DNA of 64,000 bases, taken from the NCBI RefSeq assembly GCF_006442815.1, contig NZ_VFVL01000001.1, positions 425,056 through 489,055 of the forward strand, given 5' to 3'. Under the pieces are notes generated by a model that saw only the letters and a program-made list of their open reading frames with translations, searched no databases and had not been told where the DNA came from. The translations under genes were made by a program, and so were the position numbers. Shown in pieces: positions 26,344 to 34,522 of the stretch. Within the stretch, counting starts at the first letter, position 1. Each line of letters begins with the position of its first letter. The DNA comes from Mesorhizobium sp. B2-4-3 (lineage in GTDB: Bacteria; Pseudomonadota; Alphaproteobacteria; Rhizobiales; Rhizobiaceae).

Positions 26344-27510
26344 TCAGGCCTTTTCCGCGTGGATATAGTCGACCGCCTGGCGCAGCGCCTTCGGATCCTT
26401 CGAACGCATCTGATAGGCGTAATTGCCCATGGCGCGGCTGAAGACGTCTTCGATGGCCTGGTGGTGGACGACCTTGTCGCCGTGGGCGGCTAGCACGTCC
26501 GCATGGCTGTGCAAATAGTCGATATGGCGTTTGCGGCTGGCATAGGCGGTGAAATACTTGCCCTTGTACGGGCCGCCGGCGGCATCCTTGACCACCATGT
26601 CGGCCCAGGCGGCATAGACGTCGATGTCGAACGTGTAGTTGATGGCGTCCGTCATCCAGGCGCCGGGCGGCCGCATGTTGACCTCGAGCGCGATGACGCG
26701 CTTGTCCCTGGTTTCGAACAGCTCGATATGGAAGAAGCGCTCGCGCACGTCGAACGCCTTGAGGATCTTGCGGCCCGCCTCCTCGACCTCCGGGCTGATC
26801 TCGGGAAAGCAGGTGTAGCTCATGTGGCGGTCGCGGTTGACCGCCTCCATGATGCTCTGATCGTAACGGTGGCTGGCCGCCAGCACCACTTCGCCGTCGC
26901 GGTTGACCAGCCCGTCGAAGGTCACCACCAGCCCTTCTATGAACTGCTCCATGACGAAGGTCACACCCTCCGGCTTGTCCTTGAAGAATTGGTCGAGCTC
27001 CCTGGCATTGGAGATCTTGAAGGTGTTCGAGGCGCCGGAGCCGGAATCCGGCTTGACCACCACCGGGAAGCCGACACGGCGGACGAAGGTCATGGCGCCG
27101 GCACGGTCGGAGCATTTGCGCTGCGGAATGGTCTCGACGCCGCTCTTGCGGAAGAAGGCGCGCATGCGGCTCTTCCGCTTCAAATTCTTCACGAAATCGA
27201 CCTTGGTGCCGAAGATGTTGAAATCGGTGCGGATATTGGCTTCAAGTTCGAGCCAATGCTCGTTGAGCGACTCGAAGCGATCGATGCGGCCCCATTTGTG
27301 GATGAAATGCCCCATCGCCCGGAACACGGCATCGTAATTTTCCATGTCGGCGATGCGGTAATATTCCGAAAGCGCCGTCTTCAGCTTGCCGTTCAAGGTC
27401 TCGTAAGGCGCATCGCCGATGCCGAGCACGGTGGCGCCGGCCTTTTTCAGCCGGTCGCAGAAATCCGTGCCGTTGGCCGGGAAATGCGGCGAGAAGAACA
27501 CGAAATTCAT
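26344..27510 (-). CDS. ATP-grasp ligase of unknown substrate
   Basis: This 388-residue protein has an N-terminal Rossmann-like part (MNFVFFSPHFPANG, GDAPYETL). The ATP-grasp domain runs from about 115: PVVVKPDSGSGASNTFKI is the P-loop-like Lys/Gly-rich segment, VMEQFIEGL the hinge, and EVNMRPPGAWM carries the Mg-binding Glu and Asn. These enzymes join a carboxylate to an amine or thiol through an acyl phosphate. GGAGGGG lies before ATG 27510; an upstream open frame lacks such a site. It is the first gene of a two-gene unit with the esterase. Confidence 0.87.
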   Translation of the reverse strand: MNFVFFSPHFPANGTDFCDRLKKAGATVLGIGDAPYETLNGKLKTALSEYYRIADMENYDAVFRAMGHFIHKWGRIDRFESLNEHWLELEANIRTDFNIFGTKVDFVKNLKRKSRMRAFFRKSGVETIPQRKCSDRAGAMTFVRRVGFPVVVKPDSGSGASNTFKISNARELDQFFKDKPEGVTFVMEQFIEGLVVTFDGLVNRDGEVVLAASHRYDQSIMEAVNRDRHMSYTCFPEISPEVEEAGRKILKAFDVRERFFHIELFETRDKRVIALEVNMRPPGAWMTDAINYTFDIDVYAAWADMVVKDAAGGPYKGKYFTAYASRKRHIDYLHSHADVLAAHGDKVVHHQAIEDVFSRAMGNYAYQMRSKDPKALRQAVDYIHAEKA

Positions 27511-27679
27511 GGGCGACCCCTCCCCGAAGCTTCGCTCGGTAGCGAAGCCTTCGAAGCCAAGTCTGGCGCATTTGCGAGGCGCGGGGAAGAGTATCCGCAG
27601 CGGCGGCGATATCAGGCAAGGCGCATTCGCCCATGCGTCCCGCTTGCCTCCGCAGGGCCGGTCCTGTAAGAGAGCCGCC

Positions 27680-27799
27680 ATGACCACGCGCGCCCGCTCC
27701 GTCGCTTCCTCTCGCATCGGCTTTGCCGGCGAGACCGCGCGCGCGCTCGCTTCGACCCTGCTTCTTCTCGGCCTTATCGGCGATCGCCGGGTTCGCTGA
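27680..27799 (+). CDS. Leucine-rich leader ORF upstream of leuA
   Basis: This 39-codon ORF (ATG 27680, TGA 27797) ends with a run of leucines, ASTLLLLGLIG (codons CTG CTT CTT CTC GGC CTT at 27758-27775). It lies 141 bp upstream of leuA. GAGAG precedes the ATG. Position, length and clustered Leu codons fit a leader peptide that senses leucyl-tRNA. It is followed by mutually exclusive hairpins. There is no direct evidence of translation. Confidence 0.55.
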   Translation: MTTRARSVASSRIGFAGETARALASTLLLLGLIGDRRVR

Positions 27800-27846
27800 A
27801 GGAGCGCCCGGCGGTCGGTACCCGCCGCCTCAGGCGCATGCTCCTT
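27782..27846 (+). promoter_or_regulatory. Attenuator-like alternative hairpins before leuA
   Basis: GATCGCCGGG (27782-27791) can pair with CCCGGCGGTC (27807-27816) over 10 bases with one G-U. The competing fold pairs AAGGAGC (27799-27805) with GCTCCTT (27840-27846) and encloses GGCGG/CCGCC. Ribosome position on the leader ORF would choose between them. No T-run follows the second hairpin, so a classic intrinsic terminator is not shown. Confidence 0.45.
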
Positions 27847-27940
27847 GGCAAAATCATGATCAAGCGAACGAAATTCTGGTAGAGGCGACGCTCGCCATCA
27901 ATCCGCCCAAGGCGAACGCGAGCCGCCCGGAGAAGAGACG

Positions 27941-29671
27941 ATGAACGCACGAGAAGAAATCCGCGCCGGCCAGGCTGAAGCCGGGAAGCGCGCGGCCGGC
28001 CACATGCCGGATGCAGCACGTAAATACCAATCCTACCCGACTGTCGGCCTGACCGACCGTACCTGGCCGAACAAGGTGATCGACAAGGCGCCGATCTGGT
28101 GCTCGGTCGACCTGCGCGACGGCAACCAGGCGCTGATCGATCCGATGGGCCACGAACGCAAGGCGCGCATGTTCGCCATGCTGCTCGACATGGGCTTCAA
28201 GGAAATTGAGATCGGTTTCCCCTCGGCCTCGCAGACCGACTTCGACTTCGCCCGCTGGTGCATCGAGGAAGGCGGCGTGCCGCGCGATGTATCGCTCCAG
28301 GTGCTGGTGCAGTGCCGGCCCGAGCTGATCACGCGGACCTTCGAGGCGCTCAAGGACGCGCACCGCCCGATCGTGCATTTCTACAATTCGACCAGCGAGC
28401 TGCAGCGCCGCGTCGTCTTCGAGAAGGACGTTGCCGGCATCAAGCGCATCGCCACCGACGCCGCCAAGATGATCACCGACATGGCGGCCAAGGCCGGCGG
28501 CGGCTACCGCTTCGAATATTCGCCCGAAAGCTTCACCGGCACCGAGCTCGACGTCGCGCTGGAGATCTGCAACGCCGTCACCGAGATCGTGAAGCCGACT
28601 GCCGACAACAAGCTCATCATCAACCTGCCCTCGACGGTCGAGATGTCGACGCCCAACGTCTATGCCGACCGCATCGAGTGGATGTGCCGCAATCTCGACA
28701 ACCGCGAGAACCTGATCGTCTCGTTGCACCCGCACAACGACCGCGGCACCGGCATCGCCACCACCGAGCTCGGCCTGATGGCTGGCGCCGACCGCGTCGA
28801 AGGCACGCTGTTCGGCAATGGCGAGCGCACCGGCAATGTCGACATCGTCACGCTGGCGCTCAACATGTTCACCCAGGGCGTCGACCCGCAGCTCGACTGC
28901 TCCGACATCGACCGGATGAAGGATGTCTACGAGTATTCGAACCAGCTGAAGATCCCGGAGCGCCACCCTTATGTCGGCGAACTTGTCTACACGGCTTTCT
29001 CCGGCTCGCACCAGGACGCCATCAACAAGGGCATGAAGGCGCTGAAGAAGGCCAACACGCCGATCTGGGAAGTGCCCTATCTGCCGATCGATCCGGCCGA
29101 TGTCGGCCGCACTTACGAGGCGATCATCCGCATCAACTCGCAGTCGGGCAAGGGCGGCATCGCCTATGTGCTGCAGGCGGACTACGGCCTCAACCTGCCG
29201 CGCAATCTGCAGATCGAGTTCAGCCAGGCGATCCAGGCGATCACCGATGCGGAAGGCAAGGAAGTGCCGGCCAGGCGCATCCACGAACGCTTCCTCGAAA
29301 CCTATGTCGACCAGCCCGGCGCGCGCCTGAAGTTCCTCGACCATCGCACCTATCCCGACACCGAGGTGAAGGGCCGGCGCATGGTCGAAGCGGATATTCT
29401 CGACAACGGCAAGGAAGTGACCATCACCGGCTCGGGCACCGGCCCGATCGACGGCTTTGTCGATGCGCTTTCGCGCCATGTCGGCGTCGACATGTCGGTG
29501 CTCGACTATTCCGAGCATTCCTTGCAGCGCGGCTCCAACGCCTCGGCCATCTCCTATGTCGAGATGGAATATCCGGGCGGCAAGCTGTTCGGCGCCGGCA
29601 TCAACACCAACATCGTCGCCGCCTCGCTGGAGGCCGTTGTTTCGGCCGCCAACCGGATCATCGGCGGCTAG
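27941..29671 (+). CDS. leuA: 2-isopropylmalate synthase (long LeuA type)
   Basis: The enzyme condenses acetyl-CoA with 2-oxoisovalerate, the first committed step of leucine synthesis. The 576 residues include the metal- and substrate-binding start VDLRDGNQALIDPM, EIGFPSASQTDFD, the HxH metal ligands in SLHPHNDRGTG, and GTLFGNGERTGNVD. The C-terminal regulatory LeuA dimer domain (from about 450) senses leucine. The length matches the 560-residue alpha-isopropylmalate synthase branch found in rhizobia. GGAGAAGAG stands before ATG 27941. Attenuation by the leader ORF is possible. Confidence 0.96.
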   Translation: MNAREEIRAGQAEAGKRAAGHMPDAARKYQSYPTVGLTDRTWPNKVIDKAPIWCSVDLRDGNQALIDPMGHERKARMFAMLLDMGFKEIEIGFPSASQTDFDFARWCIEEGGVPRDVSLQVLVQCRPELITRTFEALKDAHRPIVHFYNSTSELQRRVVFEKDVAGIKRIATDAAKMITDMAAKAGGGYRFEYSPESFTGTELDVALEICNAVTEIVKPTADNKLIINLPSTVEMSTPNVYADRIEWMCRNLDNRENLIVSLHPHNDRGTGIATTELGLMAGADRVEGTLFGNGERTGNVDIVTLALNMFTQGVDPQLDCSDIDRMKDVYEYSNQLKIPERHPYVGELVYTAFSGSHQDAINKGMKALKKANTPIWEVPYLPIDPADVGRTYEAIIRINSQSGKGGIAYVLQADYGLNLPRNLQIEFSQAIQAITDAEGKEVPARRIHERFLETYVDQPGARLKFLDHRTYPDTEVKGRRMVEADILDNGKEVTITGSGTGPIDGFVDALSRHVGVDMSVLDYSEHSLQRGSNASAISYVEMEYPGGKLFGAGINTNIVAASLEAVVSAANRIIGG

Positions 29672-29723
29672 GGCGGTGATGGGAAACGGTCAGGCTCGGC
29701 GGCAGGCTTGACCGGGTAGATCT

Positions 29724-29763
29724 GTCCGAAGCGTGGCGCTTCCAATTGCGCCACGCTTCGGAC
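29724..29763 (+). terminator. Strong hairpin downstream of leuA
   Basis: A perfect 16-bp stem pairs GTCCGAAGCGTGGCGC with its complement around the loop TTCCAATT, 50 bases after the leuA stop. No T-run follows, so it may be a Rho-assisted end, an RNA-stabilising hairpin or a palindromic repeat. Confidence 0.5.
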
Positions 29764-29906
29764 ACAGACGCGAAAGCCGCCATTCGTTAACCGGCGCGGG
29801 AATTTCCGGTGGCTTACGCGAAAGCATAATAGAAGCATCCTTGTGCGCCGGCGCGAGCGCTATATGATCGCTTCCTAACCTGTGCCGACTTCGAAGGGAT
29901 CGACAC

Positions 29907-31694
29907 TTGGAGCATGCCCCGCCTGCCGCCCCCGCAGTGCGCGAGACATTGGAGCGACTGCTTGCCAGCGAAACGTTCGGACGGTCCGAGCGTGCCCGCA
30001 GGCTTTTACGCTATCTGGTCGAACGCGAGCAGGCCGGCGAGGCGGATAGGCTGAAAGGCGTTTCCATCGCCATGGACGTCTTCGGCAAGGACGGGGATTT
30101 CGACGCTTCCACCGATGCCGTGGTCAGGGTGCAGGCCGGCCGCCTGCGCGAACTCCTGGAGCAGTACTTCTCCAATGAAGGTGTCGCCGAGCCGGTGCGC
30201 ATCGCGATTCCGCGCGGCGGCTATGTCCCTTCCTATGAGCTGAATGCAATCCGTCTGCCTGGCAACGGCAGGTCCGCTTCCGGCGCCATCGCACGGTCCG
30301 GCGCATCTGCCGACGCTGCTCCGGCGGCGGCCGAATATCTCCATGGCCCGACGCTCGGCGAGCCCGTGACGCTCATGGCGCCCGCGGCAGCCGCCCAGTC
30401 GCTCACGCGGCAGCTACGATTCTTCTGGGCTGCCATGGTCCTGGTCATTGCCATGCTCGGCGTGCTCATCGCGCGTCAAAGCAGTGCCTTCCTCAACGGT
30501 GGCGACACGACCGCGACAGTCGAAACGGCACGCTTGGCCGGCACCGCCGCCCAGCCGGCATTCGACTCCCTGCCGCTGATCTACATTGCGGTGAAGGCGG
30601 ATGGAGCGGAGGCAGCTCGCGTCGCGTCATCGCTGCGCGCCGGGCTTGCCGGTTTCGACACCGTCGATTTCATCGGGCGCGACGCGGATTCGACGCGCGA
30701 TCAGTCCGCCGATCCAATCAGTTTCGTTTTCGAAATTGTTCCCGGGTCTGCTGTCGGCGACATCACGGTGGAATTGCAGAGCGTCGCGACCGGCCGGGTT
30801 CTCCTGTCGCGCAACCTGACATCGGCCGAAAGCGCCTCCGGTGCGGTTGAAAGCAACATCGCCAGCCTTCTCACCTCCACCGTTCCCGCATCGGGCGCGA
30901 TCTACAGCTACATTGACCAGAGCGACATCCGGACCAGCCAGATCGGATGCCTGGTGCTCGACGACCGCTATTATCTCGACATGAGCGCCGCGACCCACGA
31001 GGCTGCGTATCGCTGCCTGGAGAAGCTGGTCAGCGAAGGCACCAAATCGTCGCTTGTCTACGCGGAACTGGCCTCGCTTCATACGGAAGCTGTCACCAAC
31101 CACTACGCGTATCCCGCCGATTCCTCGCTGGAAAAGGCAATGTCGCTTGCCCACCGCGCCGTTCAGATGGGGCCGATGAGCCCGCACGCGCATCGCGCCT
31201 TCGGCTACCTCAACTCGCGTCTCGGCAACACGGACGAAGCGATCCGGTGGATGCGAAAGGCCTACGAACTCAACCCGTACGATCTCGGCATGGCCGCCGG
31301 CTATGGCTACGGGCTGATCTTCGCCGGCAAATACGATGAGGGAATGCCAATCCTGGGCCACGCGGTCGAGGCCTTCAGCGGCCATCCGACATGGTGGGAT
31401 TATGGCCTGTTCATCGGAGCCTTCATGCAGGGCGATATGAAAAAGGCCGCGATCGTCAGCGAGTCTTTGCGCACGACCGCATCCAAGCCGCACTACCTGG
31501 CCGCGCGCCTGATCGGCGCCAGGATTTCAGGCCGCGACAAGCTGGCGGGCGAGCTTGCCAACAAGCTCACCGCCGAATTCCCGAAATTCGCCGCCGACCC
31601 GCGCGCGACATTCGCCGACCGCAAATACCCGGCCGATCTCACCGACCGGCTGGTGCAGTCCCTGCGGGCCGCCGGGATCGGCAACCCGAGCTAA
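29907..31694 (+). CDS. Membrane-anchored TPR protein with N-terminal DNA-binding-like domain
   Basis: This 595-residue protein starts at a TTG with AGGGA upstream. Residues 10-115 (LERLLASETFGRSERARRLL, RLKGVSIAMDVFGKD, VRVQAGRLRELLEQY, IPRGGYVPSYE) form the winged-helix-like module common in rhizobial adenylate-cyclase-like regulators. A single transmembrane helix (FFWAAMVLVIAMLGVLI) follows near 175. The C-terminal half has TPR-like helices (AHRAFGYLNSRLGNTDEAIRW). No cyclase catalytic domain is present. It may transmit a periplasmic signal to DNA. The function is not established. Confidence 0.8.
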   Translation: MEHAPPAAPAVRETLERLLASETFGRSERARRLLRYLVEREQAGEADRLKGVSIAMDVFGKDGDFDASTDAVVRVQAGRLRELLEQYFSNEGVAEPVRIAIPRGGYVPSYELNAIRLPGNGRSASGAIARSGASADAAPAAAEYLHGPTLGEPVTLMAPAAAAQSLTRQLRFFWAAMVLVIAMLGVLIARQSSAFLNGGDTTATVETARLAGTAAQPAFDSLPLIYIAVKADGAEAARVASSLRAGLAGFDTVDFIGRDADSTRDQSADPISFVFEIVPGSAVGDITVELQSVATGRVLLSRNLTSAESASGAVESNIASLLTSTVPASGAIYSYIDQSDIRTSQIGCLVLDDRYYLDMSAATHEAAYRCLEKLVSEGTKSSLVYAELASLHTEAVTNHYAYPADSSLEKAMSLAHRAVQMGPMSPHAHRAFGYLNSRLGNTDEAIRWMRKAYELNPYDLGMAAGYGYGLIFAGKYDEGMPILGHAVEAFSGHPTWWDYGLFIGAFMQGDMKKAAIVSESLRTTASKPHYLAARLIGARISGRDKLAGELANKLTAEFPKFAADPRATFADRKYPADLTDRLVQSLRAAGIGNPS

Positions 31695-31899
31695 TCCAGC
31701 TCTGCGCCTGTGTTTTGGGCCACACGATCGCCGGAGCGGAAATATGATGCGGTGATACGGCAAGTATTAGGACATGCTTGCGCGTCGAACGCCCGACGGG
31801 CGCCGCGGTCGCGAAAATTTTACTGGCCATGGGTCTGGATCGAGAGCAATTCAGCCACAATTTGAAATCGCTGCCTGTCTTCTTCACCGATCCATTTTC

Positions 31900-32703
31900 A
31901 TGCTTCCATTCCCTTATGCCGTCGAGGGCGGCGCTGGTCCGAAGACGATCGTCCTTCTGCACGGCTTCGGAGCCTGTAGTGAGATCTGGCGTGACGTCGC
32001 GACTTCGCTGGCGGCGGAGGCGAGAGTGCTGGCTTATGATCTGCCGGGCCATGGACAATCACTCGAAAGCGAAGGCACGGGCGGCGCCAAGCCGGCCGCG
32101 CGGGCCATCCTGGCCGATCTTGCCGCGCGCCAGTTGGGCAAGGTCCACCTCGTCGGTCACTCCATGGGCGGCGCGATCGCGACACTGATGGCGCTTGCCG
32201 ACCCCGACAGGGTTGCCTCGCTCACTCTGTTGGCGCCCGGCGGCTTCGGCCCGGAGATCAACGCAGCCTTGCTGCGCCGCTATGCCGTTGCGGCCAGCAG
32301 GAAGCAGGTCCGTGCCAGCCTTGCGGCCATGTCCGGTCCGCGCAGCGCGCCGCCCGACCACGTGGTGGATGCATTGTGCCGGATGCGCACCCAGCCGGGC
32401 CAGTTGCAGACCCTGATCGATATAGCGGCCGCGATGACAAGGGATGACCGACAAGGAGTGATCCCCCGTGCGCAGCTGGATACGCTTGACATGCCGGTGA
32501 TGGTTGTTTGGGGAGCGGAGGATCCGCTGCTGCCGGTCGAGCAGGCCGAGGCGCTGCCGTCGCATTTCCACCTGCACCATGTCCTTGATGCAGGTCATAT
32601 GCTGGTCGAGGAGGCTCCGGACCTGATTGCCGAAATCGTGCGTCGAAACACGCGCCGGCACGGCAGACGGTTGCGTCCGCCTCTGGGCGCGGCGGCGAGC
32701 TGA
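31900..32703 (+). CDS. Alpha/beta hydrolase
   Basis: This 267-residue hydrolase has the oxyanion segment IVLLHGFGACSEIW. The nucleophile elbow is GHSMGGAIATL (Ser near 93), with Asp in VWGAEDPLLPVE and His in DAGHMLVEE. It resembles the acetoin dehydrogenase E2-like/MhpC hydrolases in sequence pattern. The start at ATG 31900 (MLPFPYAVEGG) is typical, although an upstream frame is open to 31774 and no clear ribosome site is seen. The 205 bp before it hold nothing recognisable. Confidence 0.84.
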   Translation: MLPFPYAVEGGAGPKTIVLLHGFGACSEIWRDVATSLAAEARVLAYDLPGHGQSLESEGTGGAKPAARAILADLAARQLGKVHLVGHSMGGAIATLMALADPDRVASLTLLAPGGFGPEINAALLRRYAVAASRKQVRASLAAMSGPRSAPPDHVVDALCRMRTQPGQLQTLIDIAAAMTRDDRQGVIPRAQLDTLDMPVMVVWGAEDPLLPVEQAEALPSHFHLHHVLDAGHMLVEEAPDLIAEIVRRNTRRHGRRLRPPLGAAAS

Positions 32704-32771
32704 CTTCTCCCGGACCGACTTCGAAAATATCCGTAACCCGCTTCCGCCGGTGCATTTTGCCTGCGATTGTG

Positions 32772-32786
32772 TTAACTCGCTGTTAA
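32772..32786 (+). promoter_or_regulatory. Full CtrA binding box
   Basis: TTAA-CTCGCTG-TTAA followed by CC matches the CtrA consensus TTAA-N7-TTAAC exactly. It lies 20 bases upstream of the chosen ATG of the small membrane protein. The ctrA gene itself lies at 44583-45278 in this window. So close to the start, it may act as a repressor site or the transcription start may be very near the ATG. Confidence 0.65.
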
Positions 32787-32806
32787 CCAACAACGAGGCA
32801 GCCGCC

Positions 32807-33427
32807 ATGAAGGATACAGGCGACAAAGTCACCCCGATCGAGCCGTCGCGGAAGCTCGCCGATGCGGTACGCGACGTCAAGAACGCCTTCGCCGACCGCG
32901 ACGATGTGATTGTGGAGATGCGCGATGCGCACCGCATGCGCCTCGATCTTCTGGCAACCGAGCTCGCCCCGGTCTTTGCCGATGTTCCGGCCGACATGGA
33001 CAGCTTCGACTTCGCCGTCTCGTCCGGCCTGCAGCCGCGGCTATGGATCGACGCGGTGAGCCACGTCGCAATGGGACGCGACCGCCGCACCTATCGATTC
33101 CTCAAGGATACGCGCGTCGGCCGCGTGGTGTTGGCCGAAACGAGCGAGATGAAGACCGTCGCCGATGCGGTGACGCGCTACGTGGCGGAACGTGTCGTCG
33201 AGCGGCAGCGTATGATGGAAGGGAGCATGGAGAGCGCCGTTCCGGGCCTGCATCGCCCTGTGGTCAAGGAAGCGGAGCCGCCCATCCGATCCGAAACCCG
33301 CCGCGGCAATGGTTGGACGACCTTCTTCGCCGGCCTCGGCCTGATCGCCGCCGGCGCCCTTGTCGGCCTGGCGGTTTCGCTGGCGTTGTTCTGGGATCGC
33401 ATCGTGCAGATGAAGATCAGCTTCTGA
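32807..33427 (+). CDS. Conserved hypothetical protein with C-terminal membrane anchor
   Basis: This 206-residue protein has a soluble, charged N-terminal part (KLADAVRDVKNAFADRDDVIVEMRDAHRMRL; WIDAVSHVAMGRDRRTYRFLKDT). It ends in a single C-terminal helix GLGLIAAGALVGLAVSLALFW. GAGG precedes ATG 32807. I do not recognise a named family. A CtrA box upstream suggests cell-cycle control. It converges with the metallophosphatase, overlapping by 11 bp. Confidence 0.8.
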   Translation: MKDTGDKVTPIEPSRKLADAVRDVKNAFADRDDVIVEMRDAHRMRLDLLATELAPVFADVPADMDSFDFAVSSGLQPRLWIDAVSHVAMGRDRRTYRFLKDTRVGRVVLAETSEMKTVADAVTRYVAERVVERQRMMEGSMESAVPGLHRPVVKEAEPPIRSETRRGNGWTTFFAGLGLIAAGALVGLAVSLALFWDRIVQMKISF

Positions 33428-34352
33428 CGAGTTCACGGTCCTTCACGACCGGCACGTCGAGATCCATCGTTTGCAGATCCGAAGGCGGCAGCGCCGGCCC
33501 CGTCAGGCCGCGCCGGATCAGGCGCAGACGCCAGTCGCCCTTTTCGCCGTCGATTTCGAACATGTTGTATTGCGCCGCCGGGTGTTTGCCACCGGGCGCC
33601 TGGCCCGCGGCGGCGACCCCGACCACGGGCACCTTGGCGCCACGTGCGCCGATGGTGAACAGCGACGGCAGATGCGAATGGCCGTGCAGGACGAGTTCCG
33701 CGCCATGCCGGCGAATGACCTTGTGAAAGCGAGCGATGCCGAACAGCCGCTTATGCTGCGGTACGGCGCCGCGCACCGGCGGGTGGTGGATCATAATGGC
33801 GCGGAACAGCCCTTGTTTCGCCGCGTCGTCGAGAATCTTGCCGAGCCGCTCGGCCTGTCCTTCCATGAAGAAGCCGTTGGCCATGAAGGGCGCGGTGGCG
33901 CGCGCCGTGGTGACGCCGATCAGCGCGACATTGCCGCGCACGCGCAGATACGGAAAGGAATTGCGGTCGACCGGACTGTTGACGCCGTCGCCCGTCATCC
34001 AGGGAGCCCACGACCGGCAGACCTTGTCGAAGGCGCCCGGCACATAGGCATCGTGATTGCCGGGGACCACGGAGACGTCATGCGGCGATCCGAGCGTCTC
34101 CAGCCAGTGCTTGGCCATCTCGATCTCGCCGTCGAGCGCCAGGTTGACGAGATCGCCGGTGACGGCGAGATGGTCGGGCGCGTTCGCCTTGATGTCGGCG
34201 ACGATGGTGTCGATGACGGCGTCATGCATGTGGCGGCGGCGGTTGCGCTGCCAGTTGACGTAGCCCAGCACGCGCTTGGACGCGAGGTCGCGATAGGTTA
34301 CATCGGGCAGCGGTCCCAGATGAGCATCGGAAATATGCGCGAGCCTGAACAT
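33417..34352 (-). CDS. Calcineurin-like metallophosphoesterase
   Basis: This 311-residue phosphoesterase has all five dimetal motifs: HISDAHLG, VTGDLVN, VVPGNHDAY, MIHHPPV and LHGHSHLPS. It is close to the 3',5'-cAMP phosphodiesterase CpdA/Icc-like group by motif set. The substrate could also be another phosphoester. It starts at 34352, divergent from the NUDIX gene across two palindromes, and its 3' end overlaps the small membrane-protein gene. Confidence 0.9.
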   Translation of the reverse strand: MFRLAHISDAHLGPLPDVTYRDLASKRVLGYVNWQRNRRRHMHDAVIDTIVADIKANAPDHLAVTGDLVNLALDGEIEMAKHWLETLGSPHDVSVVPGNHDAYVPGAFDKVCRSWAPWMTGDGVNSPVDRNSFPYLRVRGNVALIGVTTARATAPFMANGFFMEGQAERLGKILDDAAKQGLFRAIMIHHPPVRGAVPQHKRLFGIARFHKVIRRHGAELVLHGHSHLPSLFTIGARGAKVPVVGVAAAGQAPGGKHPAAQYNMFEIDGEKGDWRLRLIRRGLTGPALPPSDLQTMDLDVPVVKDRELVRS

Positions 34353-34410
34353 GGCCCCTTCTTAAGCGACGCCGACGAGGCTTTCCACTCACCGTTTGCT
34401 GTTCGCCCAA

Positions 34411-34455
34411 GCAGGTTCCGCAAAAGTGTCCCACGGTTTTGCGGCCAGAACCTGC
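34411..34455. repeat. Rhizobial intergenic palindrome (GCAGGTTC arms)
   Basis: Outer arms GCAGGTTC/GAACCTGC enclose CCGCAAAA...TTTTGCGG around GTGTCCCACG. The core layout matches the element at 1997-2045, so they are one family with different outer arms. Confidence 0.72.
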
Positions 34456-34470
34456 GAAAAACAAGGAAAG

Positions 34471-34512
34471 CCAAGCAGATGTTCGTGGGGCAACCCACGA
34501 ACATCTGCTTGG
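34471..34512. repeat. Perfect 19-bp hairpin with GCAA tetraloop
   Basis: CCAAGCAGATGTTCGTGGG (34471-34489) is followed by GCAA and its exact reverse complement (34494-34512). The hairpin ends 10 bases before the NUDIX start, so its RNA form would sit directly beside the ribosome site (GGGGA at 34511-34515 overlaps the last stem bases). Confidence 0.8.
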
Positions 34513-34522
34513 GGATCGTTGG

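Noticed and set aside
27860..29518. Minus-strand open frame of 552 codons opposite leuA
   Set aside because: No family pattern. leuA on the plus strand is unmistakable, and codon position bias explains the open antisense frame.
29724..29763. Classic intrinsic terminator for leuA
   Set aside because: The stem is strong but no T-run follows. It is listed as terminator-like at reduced confidence rather than as a firm terminator.
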